From Ramlibacter aquaticus (GTDB taxonomy: Bacteria > Pseudomonadota > Gammaproteobacteria > Burkholderiales > Burkholderiaceae_C): DNA of 61,795 nt. Within the stretch, counting starts at the first letter, position 1. Every line of letters starts with the position of its first letter. The translations under genes were made by a program, and so were the position numbers. This document shows positions 1 through 10,578 of the stretch, one piece after another. The notes under the pieces are model-generated. The model did not search any database. It was given only the letters and a program-made list of their open reading frames with translations, and had not been told where the DNA came from. The DNA lies in contig NZ_JADDOJ010000013.1 of the NCBI RefSeq assembly GCF_015159745.1, positions 1-61,795 on the forward strand, read 5' to 3'.

Positions 1-2306
1 GGGCCGGCCTGCGCAGTGTCGCGCGCCAGGTTGCGCTCGAGCTGGCGCTTGCCGGCGAGGTACTGCCGCGGCCAGGGCACGTCGCGAAAGCCGATGCGGG
101 CCGCCTCGGCCAGCGTCCAGGCCGGGTTCGCCAGGTGCGGCCTGCCGATCGCGCACAGGTCGGCGCGGCCGGCGGCGATGATGCTGTTGACGTGGTCGGC
201 CTCGGAGATGGCGCCCACGGCCAGGGTGGCGATGCCGGCCTCGTTGCGGATGCGGTCGGCGAAGGGGGTCTGGTACATGCGGCCGTACACCGGCTTCTGG
301 CGCTGGCTGACCTGGCCGGAGGAGCAGTCGATCATGTCCGCGCCCGCGGCCTTGAAGGCCCGCGCCACCGCCACCGCGTCGTCGGGCGTGGTGCCACCGT
401 CCACCCAGTCGTGGGCCGAGATGCGCACCGACATCGGCAGCTGCGGCGGCCAGGCCTCGCGCATGGCGCGGAACACCTCCAGGGGATAACGCAGCCGCAT
501 CTCCAGGGAGCCGCCGTAGCCATCCGTGCGCTGGTTGGTGAGCGGCGAGATGAAGGAGGACAGCAGGTAGCCGTGCGCGCAATGCAGCTCCAGCCAGTCG
601 AAGCCGGCCTGCGCCGCCAGCCGCGTGCTGCGCACGAAATCGGCCAGCACCCGGTCCATGTCGTCGCGCGTCATGGCCCGCGCCCGGTCGCTCACGCCCG
701 CCACGTACTGCTGCGGCGAAGCGGCGATCAGCGGCCAGTTGCCCGAGGCCAGCGGCCGGTCCTCGCCGTCCCAGGGCACGCAGGTCGACCCCTTGGGGCC
801 GGCATGCCCCAGCTGCAGGGCGATCCTGGCGCCCGTGTTCGCATGCACGAACGCCACGATGCGCTGCCAGCCGGCCGCCTGCGCCTCGCACCACAGGCCC
901 GGGCACCCGGGGGTGATGCGGGCGTCCGGCGAGGGGCAGGTCATCTCCGCGAAGACCAGCCCCGCTCCGCCCATCGCCCGCGCGCCCAGGTGCGCCAGAT
1001 GGTAGTCGGCAGGCAGCCCGTCGACGCAGGAATACTGGGCCATGGGCGACACCACCACCCGGTTGGCGAGCGTGACCCCGCGCAGCGTGAAGGGGGTGAA
1101 CATGGGCGGCACGGGCTGCTGCGAGGGCGAGCGCCGCAGGCCGGCGCGGGCCGCCAGCCAGTCCTCGTAGCGCTCCACGTAGCCGCGGTCGCGCAGGCGC
1201 AGGTTCTCGTGGCTGATGCGCTGGCTGCGCGTGAGCAGCGAGTAGGCGAACTGCGGGGCCGGCAGGTGCACGTAGCGAGCCACGTTCTCGAACCACTCGG
1301 TGGAATTGCGCGCGGCGTTCTGGATCTTCAGCACCTCCACGCTGCGCACCGCCTCGTAGGCCCGCAGGGCGCCGGCCAGGTCCCCGCCGGCGCGGCCTAT
1401 GCAGCGGGCCAGCTCGATCGCGTCCTCCAGGGCCAGCTTGGTGCCCGAGCCGATGGAGAAATGCGCGGTGTGGGCCGCGTCGCCCATCAGCACCACGGGC
1501 GCGCGGCCGTTGTGGTGCACCCAGCGCCGGCACACCACGCGCGGGAAGCGTATCCACTGGGCCGAGCCGCGCAGGTGGGTGGCGTTGGAGATCAGCGGGT
1601 GGCCGTCCAGGTGGCGTGCGAACAGCGTCTCGCAGAACGCGATCGAGGCTTCTTTCTCCATGTCGGCGAGCCCGGCCGCCCGCCACACCGCCTCCGGCGC
1701 CTCGACGATGAAGGTCGAGGTGTCGCCGTCGAACTGGTAGGCGTGGGCCTGGAACCAGCCGTGCGGGGTCTCCTCGAACGCGAAGGTGAAGGCGTCGAAG
1801 CGCTTGTGCGTGCCCAGCCACACGAAGCGGCAGTCGCGCAGGTCGATGTCCGGCTCGAAGGCGGCCGCGTAGCGCGTGCGCACCCGGCTGTTCAGCCCGT
1901 CGCAGGCGATGATGAGGTCGCTGTCGGCGAAGGCCGTGTCGTCCTGCACCTCGGTCTCGAACTGCAGCCTCACGCCCAGCGCCTCGCAACGCGCCTGCAG
2001 GATGTTGAGCAGGCGCTTGCGGCCTATGCCGCAGAAGCCGTGTCCGCCCGAGCGGATGCGCTCGCCACGGATGTGCACCTCGATGTCGTCCCAGTGGTTG
2101 AAGGCCGAGAGGATGGCCTCGGCCGTGGGCGCGTCCGCCTCGCGCAGGTGGCCCAGGGTCTGGTCGGAGAAGACCACGCCCCAGCCGAAGGTGTCGTACG
2201 CCCGGTTGCGCTCGACCACGGTGATCTCGTGCGCCGGGTCCTGCTGCTTCATCAGGAGCGCGAAGTACAGGCCGGCCGGGCCGCCCCCGATGCAGGTGAT
2301 CTTCAT
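1..2306 (-). CDS. Bifunctional salicylyl-CoA 5-hydroxylase / old yellow enzyme-type oxidoreductase (3' end outside window)
   Basis: This flavoprotein should convert salicylyl-CoA to gentisyl-CoA, an entry to the gentisate pathway. The visible 768 residues hold two modules. Residues 1 to about 385 are a FAD-dependent aromatic monooxygenase with the dinucleotide motif [14 protein letters not shown] near the N-terminus and the second FAD motif [10 protein letters not shown]. From residue 402 ([10 protein letters not shown]) a complete-looking old yellow enzyme barrel begins, with the active-site region [14 protein letters not shown]. The start is the ATG at 2304-2306, where the FAD motif begins almost at once. 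The gene runs off the left edge, so the C-terminus and downstream partners are unseen. Other family members, such as benzoyl-CoA or anthraniloyl-CoA hydroxylases with the same fusion, cannot be excluded. Confidence 0.85.
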   Translation of the reverse strand, partial: MKITCIGGGPAGLYFALLMKQQDPAHEITVVERNRAYDTFGWGVVFSDQTLGHLREADAPTAEAILSAFNHWDDIEVHIRGERIRSGGHGFCGIGRKRLLNILQARCEALGVRLQFETEVQDDTAFADSDLIIACDGLNSRVRTRYAAAFEPDIDLRDCRFVWLGTHKRFDAFTFAFEETPHGWFQAHAYQFDGDTSTFIVEAPEAVWRAAGLADMEKEASIAFCETLFARHLDGHPLISNATHLRGSAQWIRFPRVVCRRWVHHNGRAPVVLMGDAAHTAHFSIGSGTKLALEDAIELARCIGRAGGDLAGALRAYEAVRSVEVLKIQNAARNSTEWFENVARYVHLPAPQFAYSLLTRSQRISHENLRLRDRGYVERYEDWLAARAGLRRSPSQQPVPPMFTPFTLRGVTLANRVVVSPMAQYSCVDGLPADYHLAHLGARAMGGAGLVFAEMTCPSPDARITPGCPGLWCEAQAAGWQRIVAFVHANTGARIALQLGHAGPKGSTCVPWDGEDRPLASGNWPLIAASPQQYVAGVSDRARAMTRDDMDRVLADFVRSTRLAAQAGFDWLELHCAHGYLLSSFISPLTNQRTDGYGGSLEMRLRYPLEVFRAMREAWPPQLPMSVRISAHDWVDGGTTPDDAVAVARAFKAAGADMIDCSSGQVSQRQKPVYGRMYQTPFADRIRNEAGIATLAVGAISEADHVNSIIAAGRADLCAIGRPHLANPAWTLAEAARIGFRDVPWPRQYLAGKRQLERNLARDTAQAG

Positions 2307-2444
2307 GGCGCACGCCCCCGTTCGCTCAAGCCTGGATATTTTAAGTTTAAAGCAATTGCACGCGGCGGGCCAGCGCGCGCCTCAGGGGCCGGGGGCGAGG
2401 GAGGCGGACCGGGACGCGGCGAAACGCCTTCCCGGCCCGGCCGT

Positions 2445-3446
<1,002 letters not shown>

Positions 3447-3607
3447 GCGGCGCGGCGGGGAGGTCCAGCCCGGATTCTACGGAAGTGCTGCTGCCTGTTT
3501 GATGGGCAGCGCCCGCAAACCCAGTCCTGGCGCGGCTTTGCGGGCTTGTACCCAGGCCTGTCCACAGCCTCGCCCACAGGCGCCGTGGGTAACTCGGCCG
3601 CAGGCGT

Positions 3608-4144
3608 TCAGGCCGCCGGCTGGCCCAGGCCGCGCAGCAGGTCCGGCTGCAGGACCTCGATCCAGTAGCCGTCGGGGTCGCGGATGAAGGCGACGTTCTT
3701 CATCTTGCCCTGCTCGGGACGCTTGACGAAGGAGACCTTGTTCTCGTCGAACCAGCGCACGGCGGCGGCGAGGTCCGGGACCGAGAAGCAGATGTGGCCG
3801 AAGCCCTGCGGCTGGGCGTTGCCGTCGTGGTACTTGAAGTCGGGCTGGCTCTCGGTGCCCCAGTTGTGGGTGAGTTCCAGGATGCCTTCGCGCCCGAAGG
3901 TCCAGGCCATGCGTTCGCCCGCGTCGGCCGGTGCCTCGTCCTCGCGCTCCAGCCGGGCCAGGAAGTAGAGCGAGAACTTCATCTCCGCGAAGTCCAGCTT
4001 GCGCAGCACGCGCATGCCCAGCACATGGGTGTAGAAGGCCAGCGACACCGCCGGGTCCTTGACGCGCAGCATGCTGTGGTTGAAGCGGAATCCCCGGGTG
4101 GCTTCCGGCGGCTGGGCGGCGACGCCGGGATGCATTTCAGTCAT
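3608..4144 (-). CDS. gloA: Lactoylglutathione lyase (glyoxalase I)
   Basis: Cytoplasmic metal enzyme that isomerises the methylglyoxal-glutathione hemithioacetal to S-lactoylglutathione. It is 178 residues with one vicinal-oxygen-chelate domain. Family features are visible: FNHSMLRVKDPAVSLAFYTH near the N-terminus (metal His), the Glu in GILELTHNWG, His in GFGHICFSVPD and Glu in DGYWIEVLQPD. These give the H/E/H/E metal set. The start at 4142-4144 is preferred over an upstream in-frame codon because the upstream 18 residues are not family-like and a GGA-rich ribosome site lies just before this ATG. Monocistronic. Confidence 0.93.
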   Translation of the reverse strand: MTEMHPGVAAQPPEATRGFRFNHSMLRVKDPAVSLAFYTHVLGMRVLRKLDFAEMKFSLYFLARLEREDEAPADAGERMAWTFGREGILELTHNWGTESQPDFKYHDGNAQPQGFGHICFSVPDLAAAVRWFDENKVSFVKRPEQGKMKNVAFIRDPDGYWIEVLQPDLLRGLGQPAA

Positions 4145-4203
4145 GGCAGGTCCTCTGTCGTTCGGCAAAGGGGGCGATTGTGGCAAAGCCCTGCCCACTT
4201 CGC

Positions 4204-4232
4204 AGGGCGGCCGCCGCTCCGCAGGCCGCCCT
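4204..4232 (-). terminator. GC-rich hairpin after fisR
   Basis: A 9-bp perfect inverted repeat (AGGGCGGCC / GGCCGCCCT, 11-nt loop) lies 3 bp beyond the fisR stop codon. There is no U-run, so termination is plausible but weakly supported. Confidence 0.35.
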
Positions 4233-4234
4233 TG

Positions 4235-5539
4235 TCAGCGCCCGAGCCCGAGCGCCTTCAGGCGGCGGTACAGGGTGCGCTCGCTCATCCCCAGCTCGGC
4301 CGCGAGCTGCGCCCGGCTGCCGTCGTGCGCCTGGGCCCGTCGCAGCAGCGCCAGGTCATCCGGCGCACGGCCCCGCCCGGCCGTCCCCGGCACCGCGGCA
4401 GCCAGCAGTTCTGCAGGCAGCTGCTCCAGCCTCACCGACGCGCCATCGGCCAGCAGCCGCGCCCTTTCCAGCACGTTGCGCAGTTCGCGGATATTGCCCG
4501 GCCAGTCGTAGGCCCGCAGGCGGTCCATGGCCGCGGGCTCGATGCGCAAGGGGGTGCCGCTGCGTCCCAGGATGGATTCCACCAGCATCGGCAGGTCATC
4601 CCGGCGCTCGCGCAGGGCCGGCAGGTGGATCGGAAACGCGCTGATACGGTAGTACAGGTCCTGGCGGAAGCTGCCATCGCGCAGCATCTCGCGCAGCGGC
4701 TTGTGGGTCGCGGCCACCAGCCTGAAATCGCTTCGCCGCGTCTCCAGCCCGCCGACTCGGCGGAAGCTGCCGCTCTCGATCAGCCGCAGCAGCTTGACCT
4801 GCATGGCCAGCGGCACATCACCGATCTCGTCGAGGAACAAGGTGCCCCCGGCCGCCGTTTCCACCAGGCCGGGCTTGCGCTGCTGGGCGCCCGTGAAGGC
4901 ACCTTTCTCGTAGCCGAACAGCTCGCTCTCGAACAGGGATTCGGGCAGTCCCGAGCAATCCACGACCACGAAGGGGCCGCCAGCACGGCCGCTCCCCTCG
5001 TGCACGGCACGCGCGAACAGTTCCTTGCCGGTGCCCGACTCGCCCTGCAGCAGGACCGGCAGGTCCGACGGCGCCACCCGTTGCACCGCGGCCAGCGCGG
5101 CCACGAAAGCTGGGGACCGCCCGACCAGGCCGGAGGCGCTTGCCTGCGCAGAGGCGCTGCGGACCGTGGACAGGCGCTCCACGAATGCGACCACGTCGCT
5201 GCCTTCCAGCACAGGACGCAACTCCACGTCCACATGCTCCGGACCGCGGGGCGTGTGGTGGATGTGCAGCACGCGGTCGGGGCCCTTGAGCTCCTGCGCG
5301 CGGCGCATCGGGCAGTGCTCGCCCGACAGGTCGCAAGGCTGGTCGTAGCCGTGCGAGACCTGGTAGCACTTGCGGCCCAGCGCCGAGCCGGCCAGGGCCC
5401 CGAACTGCCGCCGGTAGGCGGTGTTCGCGCCCAGGATGGTGTAGCCGGTGTCCATGACGATCACCGGTTGCGTCTCCTGTTCCAGGTACGACAGCAGGGC
5501 GGCCAGCCGGCCTTCGGCCAGGGGGTGGGGATCGGACAT
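4235..5539 (-). CDS. fisR: FisR-type sulfane-sulfur-sensing sigma-54 activator
   Basis: Enhancer-binding activator of 434 residues. Order of domains: PAS-like sensor (about 15-130), AAA+ domain (about 140-370) with Walker A GESGTGKE and the sigma-54 contact loop GAFTGA, and a C-terminal Fis-type helix-turn-helix (about 390-434). The sensor has three cysteines at residues 58, 69 and 76. Their spacing (11 and 7) is the same as the three reactive cysteines reported for Cupriavidus FisR, as I recall them (53, 64, 71). The gene is divergent from a persulfide dioxygenase and a sulfide:quinone reductase, the known FisR targets. The start is ATG 5537-5539, because upstream sequence in this frame lies in the shared intergenic region. 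Function is inferred from family plus context and is strongly supported. Confidence 0.9.
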   Translation of the reverse strand: MSDPHPLAEGRLAALLSYLEQETQPVIVMDTGYTILGANTAYRRQFGALAGSALGRKCYQVSHGYDQPCDLSGEHCPMRRAQELKGPDRVLHIHHTPRGPEHVDVELRPVLEGSDVVAFVERLSTVRSASAQASASGLVGRSPAFVAALAAVQRVAPSDLPVLLQGESGTGKELFARAVHEGSGRAGGPFVVVDCSGLPESLFESELFGYEKGAFTGAQQRKPGLVETAAGGTLFLDEIGDVPLAMQVKLLRLIESGSFRRVGGLETRRSDFRLVAATHKPLREMLRDGSFRQDLYYRISAFPIHLPALRERRDDLPMLVESILGRSGTPLRIEPAAMDRLRAYDWPGNIRELRNVLERARLLADGASVRLEQLPAELLAAAVPGTAGRGRAPDDLALLRRAQAHDGSRAQLAAELGMSERTLYRRLKALGLGR

Positions 5540-5586
5540 GGCGCATTGTGCCGCCGGGCGCAGGTTCTGCCAATGTCTGCCAAGAA

Positions 5587-5604
5587 ACTGCCATATGCGG
5601 CAGT
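5587..5604. promoter_or_regulatory. Candidate FisR upstream activating site
   Basis: Inverted repeat ACTGCC-ATATGC-GGCAGT with 6-bp perfect arms, centred about 84 bp upstream of the sigma-54 -24 element. Two more copies of the half-site, TCTGCCAA, start at 5566 and 5576. The three CTGCC cores (5567, 5577, 5588) are thus about one helical turn apart on the fisR side. The same site could also mediate fisR autoregulation, since it lies 28-65 bp from the fisR start. Assignment to FisR is inference from position. Confidence 0.5.
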
Positions 5605-5678
5605 CGAGCGCCCGAATCGCATCCAGCCGGGCCTGAAAAACATGATGAAAATCAAGCGGTTGCGTGATTCGACCCCGT

Positions 5679-5694
5679 GGGCACGGGACTTGAT
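5679..5694 (+). promoter_or_regulatory. Sigma-54 (-24/-12) promoter of the pdo-sqr operon
   Basis: The sequence GGCACG-GGAC-TTGAT (GGCACG at 5680-5685, TTGA at 5690-5693) matches the sigma-54 consensus GGCACG-N4-TTGC(A/T) except for A in place of the final C. It lies 47 bp before the pdo ATG, in the right orientation, and the divergent gene encodes a sigma-54 activator. Confidence 0.75.
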
Positions 5695-5740
5695 AGACCC
5701 TGCTGCACCGGCCTGCGTCCAGGGCCGCAAGGAGAACCGC

Positions 5741-6625
5741 ATGAGCCCCACGTCCCGCCTGCAGGTCGAGGCCTTCTTCGATGAGGCCACGTCGACCTTG
5801 AGCTACATCGTCCTCGACCGCGAGAGCCTGCGCGCCGCCATCGTCGACAGCGTGCTCGACTACGACCCAAAGTCCGGCCGCACGGGAACGCAGGGCGCGA
5901 GCCGCCTGCTGGCGCGCGTGCGCGAACTCGGTGCCACGGTCGACTGGATCCTGGAGACCCACGTCCACGCCGACCACCTTTCCGCCGCGCCCTGGCTGAA
6001 GGAGCGCCTGGGCGGCCGCGTGGCCATCGGGGCCGGCATCACGACGGTGCAGGACGTGTTCGGCGACCTGTTCGACGCTGAGCCCGGCTTCGCGCGGGAC
6101 GGCAGCCAGTTCGACCACCTGTTCGCCGACAACGAGGAATTCAGCATCGGTGGCCTGCAGTGCAAGGCCCTGCACACGCCGGGCCACACACCCGCCTGCA
6201 TGGCCTACGTGGTGGCGGACGGCGAGGACATCGCCTGCTTCGTGGGCGACACGCTCTTCATGCCCGATTACGGCACGGCTCGCTGCGACTTCCCCGGCGG
6301 CGATGCCCGCACGCTCTACCGTTCCATCAATCGACTGCTGGCCCTGCCGCCGCAGGCCAGGCTCTACATGTGCCACGACTACCGCCCCGCCGGGCGCGCG
6401 CTGCGCTACGTGAGCACCGTGGCCGAGGAGCGTGAATCGAACATCCACGTGCGCGACGGCATCAGCGAGGAGCAGTTCGTGGCCTTGCGCGAGGCCCGCG
6501 ACAAGTCGCTGGAGATGCCGGTGCTGATCTTGCCCTCGGTGCAGGTGAATATGCGCGCCGGTCACCTTCCCCCGCCGTCACCGAATGGCCGGCGCTACCT
6601 GAAGATCCCGCTGGACGTGCTGTAG
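5741..6625 (+). CDS. pdo: Persulfide dioxygenase, metallo-beta-lactamase fold
   Basis: Fe(II) enzyme expected to oxidise glutathione persulfide to sulfite and glutathione, after the quinone reductase downstream has made sulfane sulfur. It is 294 residues. The metallo-beta-lactamase motif THVHADH gives H74, H76, D78 and H79, followed by [12 protein letters not shown] (metal His) and [20 protein letters not shown], a stretch typical of the ETHE1/Blh branch. The start ATG 5741 has a clear AAGGAGA ribosome site. An in-frame reading continues far upstream, antisense to fisR, and is rejected. It is the first gene of the FisR-controlled operon, 44 bp before sqr. The Blh/type II PDO subgroup is the best fit. 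Confidence 0.9.
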   Translation: MSPTSRLQVEAFFDEATSTLSYIVLDRESLRAAIVDSVLDYDPKSGRTGTQGASRLLARVRELGATVDWILETHVHADHLSAAPWLKERLGGRVAIGAGITTVQDVFGDLFDAEPGFARDGSQFDHLFADNEEFSIGGLQCKALHTPGHTPACMAYVVADGEDIACFVGDTLFMPDYGTARCDFPGGDARTLYRSINRLLALPPQARLYMCHDYRPAGRALRYVSTVAEERESNIHVRDGISEEQFVALREARDKSLEMPVLILPSVQVNMRAGHLPPPSPNGRRYLKIPLDVL

Positions 6626-6669
6626 CACTGCAGGGCCCGGAACCCAGACACAGCAGCAAGGAGACAGGC

Positions 6670-8337
6670 ATGGACATCCGTCGCATCGACGAGCAACTTT
6701 CGATAGGACCGCAACTGAAGCCCGCGGACGTGGCCGAACTGGCCCGCCTGGGCTTCCGTGCGCTCATCTGCAACCGGCCCGATGGCGAAGGCGCCGACCA
6801 GGCGGGCCATGCCGAAATTGAAGAGGCCGCACGGGCGCTGGGCCTGGCGACGCGCTTCCTGCCGGCAGAGTCGGGCAAGGTGACCGACGCGCAGGGAACG
6901 CAGTTCGGCGCTCTCATGGCCGAACTGCCGAAGCCGGTGTTCGCGTACTGCCGCACCGGCATGCGTTCGATCACGATGTGGGCCTTGTGGCAGTCGGCCA
7001 CGCTGCCGGTTCCGCAGGTGCTGGAACGCGCGGCGCAGGCGGGCTTCGACCTGCGCGGGCTGGCGCGGCGCATCGCCAATGGCGGCCGCACGCCGCTGGA
7101 CGTGGCCGAAGCCAGCCACGAGGTCGTGATCATCGGGGGCGGCGCGGCCGGCATCTCGGTCGCCGCCAGCCTGCTGGCGCGCGAGCGGGACCTGGACGTC
7201 GCCATCATCGACCCCGCCGACATTCACTACTACCAGCCCGGCTGGACCCTGGTGGGCGCCGGCGTGTTCGAGCCGTCCGCCACGGCGCGCACCATGGCCT
7301 CCATCCTGCCCCGCGGTGTGAAGTGGATCAAATCGGCGGTGGCGGCCTTCGAACCCGAAAGCAACAGCGTGATCTTGGACGGCTGCCGGGTCGTGCGCTA
7401 CCGGCAGCTGGTCGTCTGCCCCGGGCTGAAGCTGGACTGGCAGGCCGTGCAGGGCCTCCCGGAAACCCTGGGGCGCCACGGCGTCACGTCCAACTACCGC
7501 TATGACCTGGCGCCCTACACCTGGCAACTGGTCGAATCCCTGCGCGGCGGACGCGCCGTGTTCACCCAGCCGCCCATGCCCATCAAGTGCGCGGGCGCGC
7601 CGCAGAAAGCCATGTACCTCGCCGCCGACCATTGGCGGCGCGCGGGGCACTTGCAGTCGGTGGACATCCAGTTCTGCAACGCTGGCGCTGCGCTGTTCGG
7701 CGTGGCGGACTATGTGCCCGCCCTGATGGAGTACGTGAAGGCCTACGGGATCCACCTGCAGTTCGGCCAGAACCTGGTCGCGGTGGACGGGCCCGCCCGC
7801 ACGGCCACCTTCAGCGTCGGCAGCGCCGACGGGTCGACTTCGCTGGTGAAGCGCGAATTCGACATGCTGCACGTGGTGCCGCCGCAAAAGGCGCCTGACT
7901 TCGTCCGCGTCAGCCCGCTGGCCGATGCGGCCGGCTGGGTCGACCTGGACCCGGTGACGCTGCGGCACCGCAAGTATGAGAACGTGTTCGGCCTAGGGGA
8001 TGCGGGCAGCACCCCCAATGCCAAGACCGCGGCGGCCGCGCGCAAGCAGGCGCCCGTGGTGGCGCACAACCTGCTCGCCCAGCGCGGCCAGGCCAGCGGC
8101 GAAGCGCGCTACGACGGCTACGGCTCCTGCCCGCTCACGGTGGAGCGCGGGAAGATCGTGCTCGCCGAGTTCCTGTACGGTGGCAAGGTCGCCCCCACGT
8201 TCCCGCAATGGCTCATCGACGGCCGGCGCCCATCCCGCCTGGCGTGGTACCTGAAGGAGCGGCTGATGCCGCCCCTGTACTGGCAGGGCATGCTCAAGGG
8301 TCGGGAATGGCTGGTCCAGCCCGAGATGGCCGGCTGA
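6670..8337 (+). CDS. sqr: DUF442 (PTP-like) - sulfide:quinone reductase fusion
   Basis: The 555-residue protein has two modules. Residues 1 to about 115 are the DUF442 'beta-lactamase hydrolase-like' phosphatase-fold domain with the loop YCRTGMRS (C94). From residue 150 a FAD-binding pyridine-nucleotide-disulfide fold follows, starting EVVIIGGGAAGISVAASL. The redox cysteines of type II (human-like) sulfide:quinone reductase are recognisable as C307 in IKCAGAPQKAMYL and C487 in YGSCPL. The enzyme should oxidise sulfide at the membrane, pass electrons to quinone and load sulfur on a thiol acceptor. DUF442 may act as a rhodanese-like sulfur handler, which is inference. Ribosome site AAGGAGA precedes the ATG. 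Confidence 0.9.
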   Translation: MDIRRIDEQLSIGPQLKPADVAELARLGFRALICNRPDGEGADQAGHAEIEEAARALGLATRFLPAESGKVTDAQGTQFGALMAELPKPVFAYCRTGMRSITMWALWQSATLPVPQVLERAAQAGFDLRGLARRIANGGRTPLDVAEASHEVVIIGGGAAGISVAASLLARERDLDVAIIDPADIHYYQPGWTLVGAGVFEPSATARTMASILPRGVKWIKSAVAAFEPESNSVILDGCRVVRYRQLVVCPGLKLDWQAVQGLPETLGRHGVTSNYRYDLAPYTWQLVESLRGGRAVFTQPPMPIKCAGAPQKAMYLAADHWRRAGHLQSVDIQFCNAGAALFGVADYVPALMEYVKAYGIHLQFGQNLVAVDGPARTATFSVGSADGSTSLVKREFDMLHVVPPQKAPDFVRVSPLADAAGWVDLDPVTLRHRKYENVFGLGDAGSTPNAKTAAAARKQAPVVAHNLLAQRGQASGEARYDGYGSCPLTVERGKIVLAEFLYGGKVAPTFPQWLIDGRRPSRLAWYLKERLMPPLYWQGMLKGREWLVQPEMAG

Positions 8338-8368
8338 CCCGACCGCGTATCAAACCCCAAGGACATCC

Positions 8369-8812
8369 ATGCATCCCCTCCCCCACCGCTACAGCGTCAG
8401 CGCCCGTTGCACCGACCAGGGCCTGGTGCCCGTCCGTTCGGAAGGCCTGCCCGAACTGCAGACCTCGGCCCCGCCCGAGTTCGACGGGCCGCCCGGCCAC
8501 TGGTCGCCTGAAACCCTGCTGTCGGCCGCCGTGGCCGACTGCTTCGCCCTCACCTTCCGTGCGGTCGCCCGGGCCTCCAGGCTCGCCTGGCGCGACCTCG
8601 AGGTGGACGTGCAGGCCACGCTGGACCGGACCGACGGCGTGACGCGCTTCACGCACTTCGAGATCAGCGCCGCGCTCGAGGTCGAGGATGCGGCCTCGCA
8701 GGCCCTGGCCGAGGCCTCGCTGGCCAAGAGCAAGCGGGCCTGCCTGGTGACCCAGTCGCTGCTCGCGCCCTGCGAGCTGGAGGCCGTGGTGCGGGTGGCG
8801 CCGCCCGCCTGA
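8369..8812 (+). CDS. OsmC family peroxiredoxin-like protein
   Basis: 147-residue OsmC-fold protein, expected to reduce organic hydroperoxides or persulfides. Both family cysteines are present: C58 in AVADCFALTF and C125 in SKRACLVTQSL. It begins 31 bp after the sqr stop in the same direction, with an AAGGA site before ATG 8369, so it probably belongs to the FisR operon. That context suggests a role in handling sulfane sulfur or oxidants, but the substrate cannot be read from sequence. The gene ends 15 bp before the convergent ClC gene. Confidence 0.85.
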   Translation: MHPLPHRYSVSARCTDQGLVPVRSEGLPELQTSAPPEFDGPPGHWSPETLLSAAVADCFALTFRAVARASRLAWRDLEVDVQATLDRTDGVTRFTHFEISAALEVEDAASQALAEASLAKSKRACLVTQSLLAPCELEAVVRVAPPA

Positions 8813-8827
8813 CGCCCAGGCCGCGGC

Positions 8828-10540
8828 TCAGCCCACCGCAAGCTGCTCGCGCAGCATCAGCACCAGGTCGGTCTTGGCCACGTGGCCCTGCAGCCGGCCG
8901 CGCCCGTCGACCACGGGCAGGCGCTCGCCCGGGTGGCGGGTGAAGGCGTCCAGCACCTCCCACAGGGGCATGTCCTCGCGCAGGCGGGGGAAGTCGGCGA
9001 TCAGCAAGACGGCCGGCCAGGGCGCGGCGGCATCGTGCGGCGCCTTCAGGAAGGAGGTGAAGTCGTGCAGGGCGACCGCGCCCAGGAAGCGTCCCTGCGC
9101 GTCCAGCACGTAGGTGTGGCGCCAGCGGCCGGCCAGGAAGCGCGACTCCAGCTCGGCCACCGGCTGGCCCGGCTGGATGGTCATGCTCTCGCGGCGCATC
9201 AGGGCGCCCGCGGTGGCCAGGCGCGGCACCACCGCCGCCTCGCGCGCACGCGAAGTGGCATAGATGGACGCCGGGCGCAGCAGGCGCGACACCGAGAACG
9301 CCAGCACGCAGGCCAGCATCAGGGGCACGACCACGGCGTAGTCGGCCGTCATCTCGAAGATCATCAGCACCGACATCAGCGGCGCGTGCGTGCTGGCCGC
9401 CAGCAGGGCCCCCATGCCGATGGCGATCGCCGCCGGCAGCGGCAGCAGGCCCGGCGCCACGGCCTGCATGGCCAGGCCGAACAGCGCGCCGGCGACGGCC
9501 CCCATGAACAGCGTGGGCGTGAAGATGCCGCCCACCGCGCCGGAGCCCGTGGTCGCCGCCACGGCCAGCAGCTTGAACACGAGCACGGCCAGCAGCGCCT
9601 GCCAGGTCCAGGGGCTGACCAGCATGCTGCTGACGACCGAGAAACCGTTGCCCCAGACCTGCGGTGCGCGGATGGACAGCGCCCCCACCACCAGGCCGCC
9701 CGCCGCGAGCTGCAGGGGCAGGGGCGCGTGCCAGCGGGCGAACAGCGCCTTGGCCGCGTCCAGCAGCCCCAGGTAGACGGGTGCCGCCAGCCCCGCCAGC
9801 AGCCCCAGGACTGCGCAGGCCAGCGTGGCGCTCGCGCCCACGGTTGGCACGTCCCGCACCAGGTACAGCGGGGTGGCATGGCCGGCCACCGCCAGCGTCA
9901 CTTCGGCCATCACCGCGGCGACCAGCAGGGGCGCCAGCGTGTCCGTGGCCAGCGACTGCAGCACGATCTCGGCGATGAACAGCGCGCCGGCGACCGGCGC
10001 GTTGTAGGCCGTGGTCAGGCCCGCAGCCGCGCCGCAGGCCACCAGCAGCCTGCGCCGCGGCAGGGGCAGGTCGCGCCAATGGCCGGCCCAGGAGCCGGCC
10101 AGCGCCGCCAGCTGCACCATGGGCCCCTCGCGGCCTATGGCGCCGCCGCTGACCACCGAGCAGGCCGAGGACAGCGCCCGCAGCAGCGAGTGCCGCGTGC
10201 CCAGGCGACCCCGCCCCAGCACCACCGCTTCCATGTAGTCGCCGTCGCGGCCCTCGCCCTGCGGCAGGCGCTGGGCCAGCAGGAGCACCCCACCGGCCAG
10301 CAGGCCACCGACGGCGGGCACCAGCAGGCGCTGCCACCAGACCAGGCCGATGGCCGCCTGCACCAGGCCCTCGCGGGTGCCGTACAGCCATCCCTCCAGG
10401 GCCACCAGGCCCTCCCGGAAGGCCAGGGTCGCCAGCGCCCCGCCCACGCCCACCAGCGCCGCCCACAGCAGCATGCGCTGGCCATCGCTGGGGCGGGTCC
10501 ATTCCAGGGCCTGGGTCAGGATGTCGCGCAAGCGGGGCAT
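8828..10540 (-). CDS. ClC-family chloride channel/transporter with C-terminal CBS pair
   Basis: Integral membrane protein of 570 residues. The first about 420 residues form the hydrophobic ClC core, with the anion-selectivity signatures GSGAVGGIFTP and GGAIGREGPMVQ; the Glu of GREGP is the family gating glutamate, which supports either exchanger or gated-channel activity. Two cytoplasmic CBS motifs follow (about 440-565), including SMTIQPGQPVAELES and GERLPVVDGRGRLQGHVAK. The start ATG 10538-10540 begins a short cytoplasmic helix before the first membrane span; the frame stays open upstream only as antisense of the peroxidase. Ion and direction of transport are not determined. Confidence 0.92.
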   Translation of the reverse strand: MPRLRDILTQALEWTRPSDGQRMLLWAALVGVGGALATLAFREGLVALEGWLYGTREGLVQAAIGLVWWQRLLVPAVGGLLAGGVLLLAQRLPQGEGRDGDYMEAVVLGRGRLGTRHSLLRALSSACSVVSGGAIGREGPMVQLAALAGSWAGHWRDLPLPRRRLLVACGAAAGLTTAYNAPVAGALFIAEIVLQSLATDTLAPLLVAAVMAEVTLAVAGHATPLYLVRDVPTVGASATLACAVLGLLAGLAAPVYLGLLDAAKALFARWHAPLPLQLAAGGLVVGALSIRAPQVWGNGFSVVSSMLVSPWTWQALLAVLVFKLLAVAATTGSGAVGGIFTPTLFMGAVAGALFGLAMQAVAPGLLPLPAAIAIGMGALLAASTHAPLMSVLMIFEMTADYAVVVPLMLACVLAFSVSRLLRPASIYATSRAREAAVVPRLATAGALMRRESMTIQPGQPVAELESRFLAGRWRHTYVLDAQGRFLGAVALHDFTSFLKAPHDAAAPWPAVLLIADFPRLREDMPLWEVLDAFTRHPGERLPVVDGRGRLQGHVAKTDLVLMLREQLAVG

Positions 10541-10578
10541 GGGGGCCGAGTCTAGCCGCCCGCCCCCCCTGCCCGCGC

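Noticed and set aside
3447..3607. DnaA-box-like TGTCCACAG and CCCACAGG sequences
   Set aside because: They do not match the TTATCCACA consensus, occur without an AT-rich unwinding element, and no replication gene is near.
3794..5740. Long plus-strand extension upstream of the persulfide dioxygenase
   Set aside because: It is antisense to gloA and fisR; the true start has a good ribosome site at 5730 and a sigma-54 promoter inside the proposed extension.
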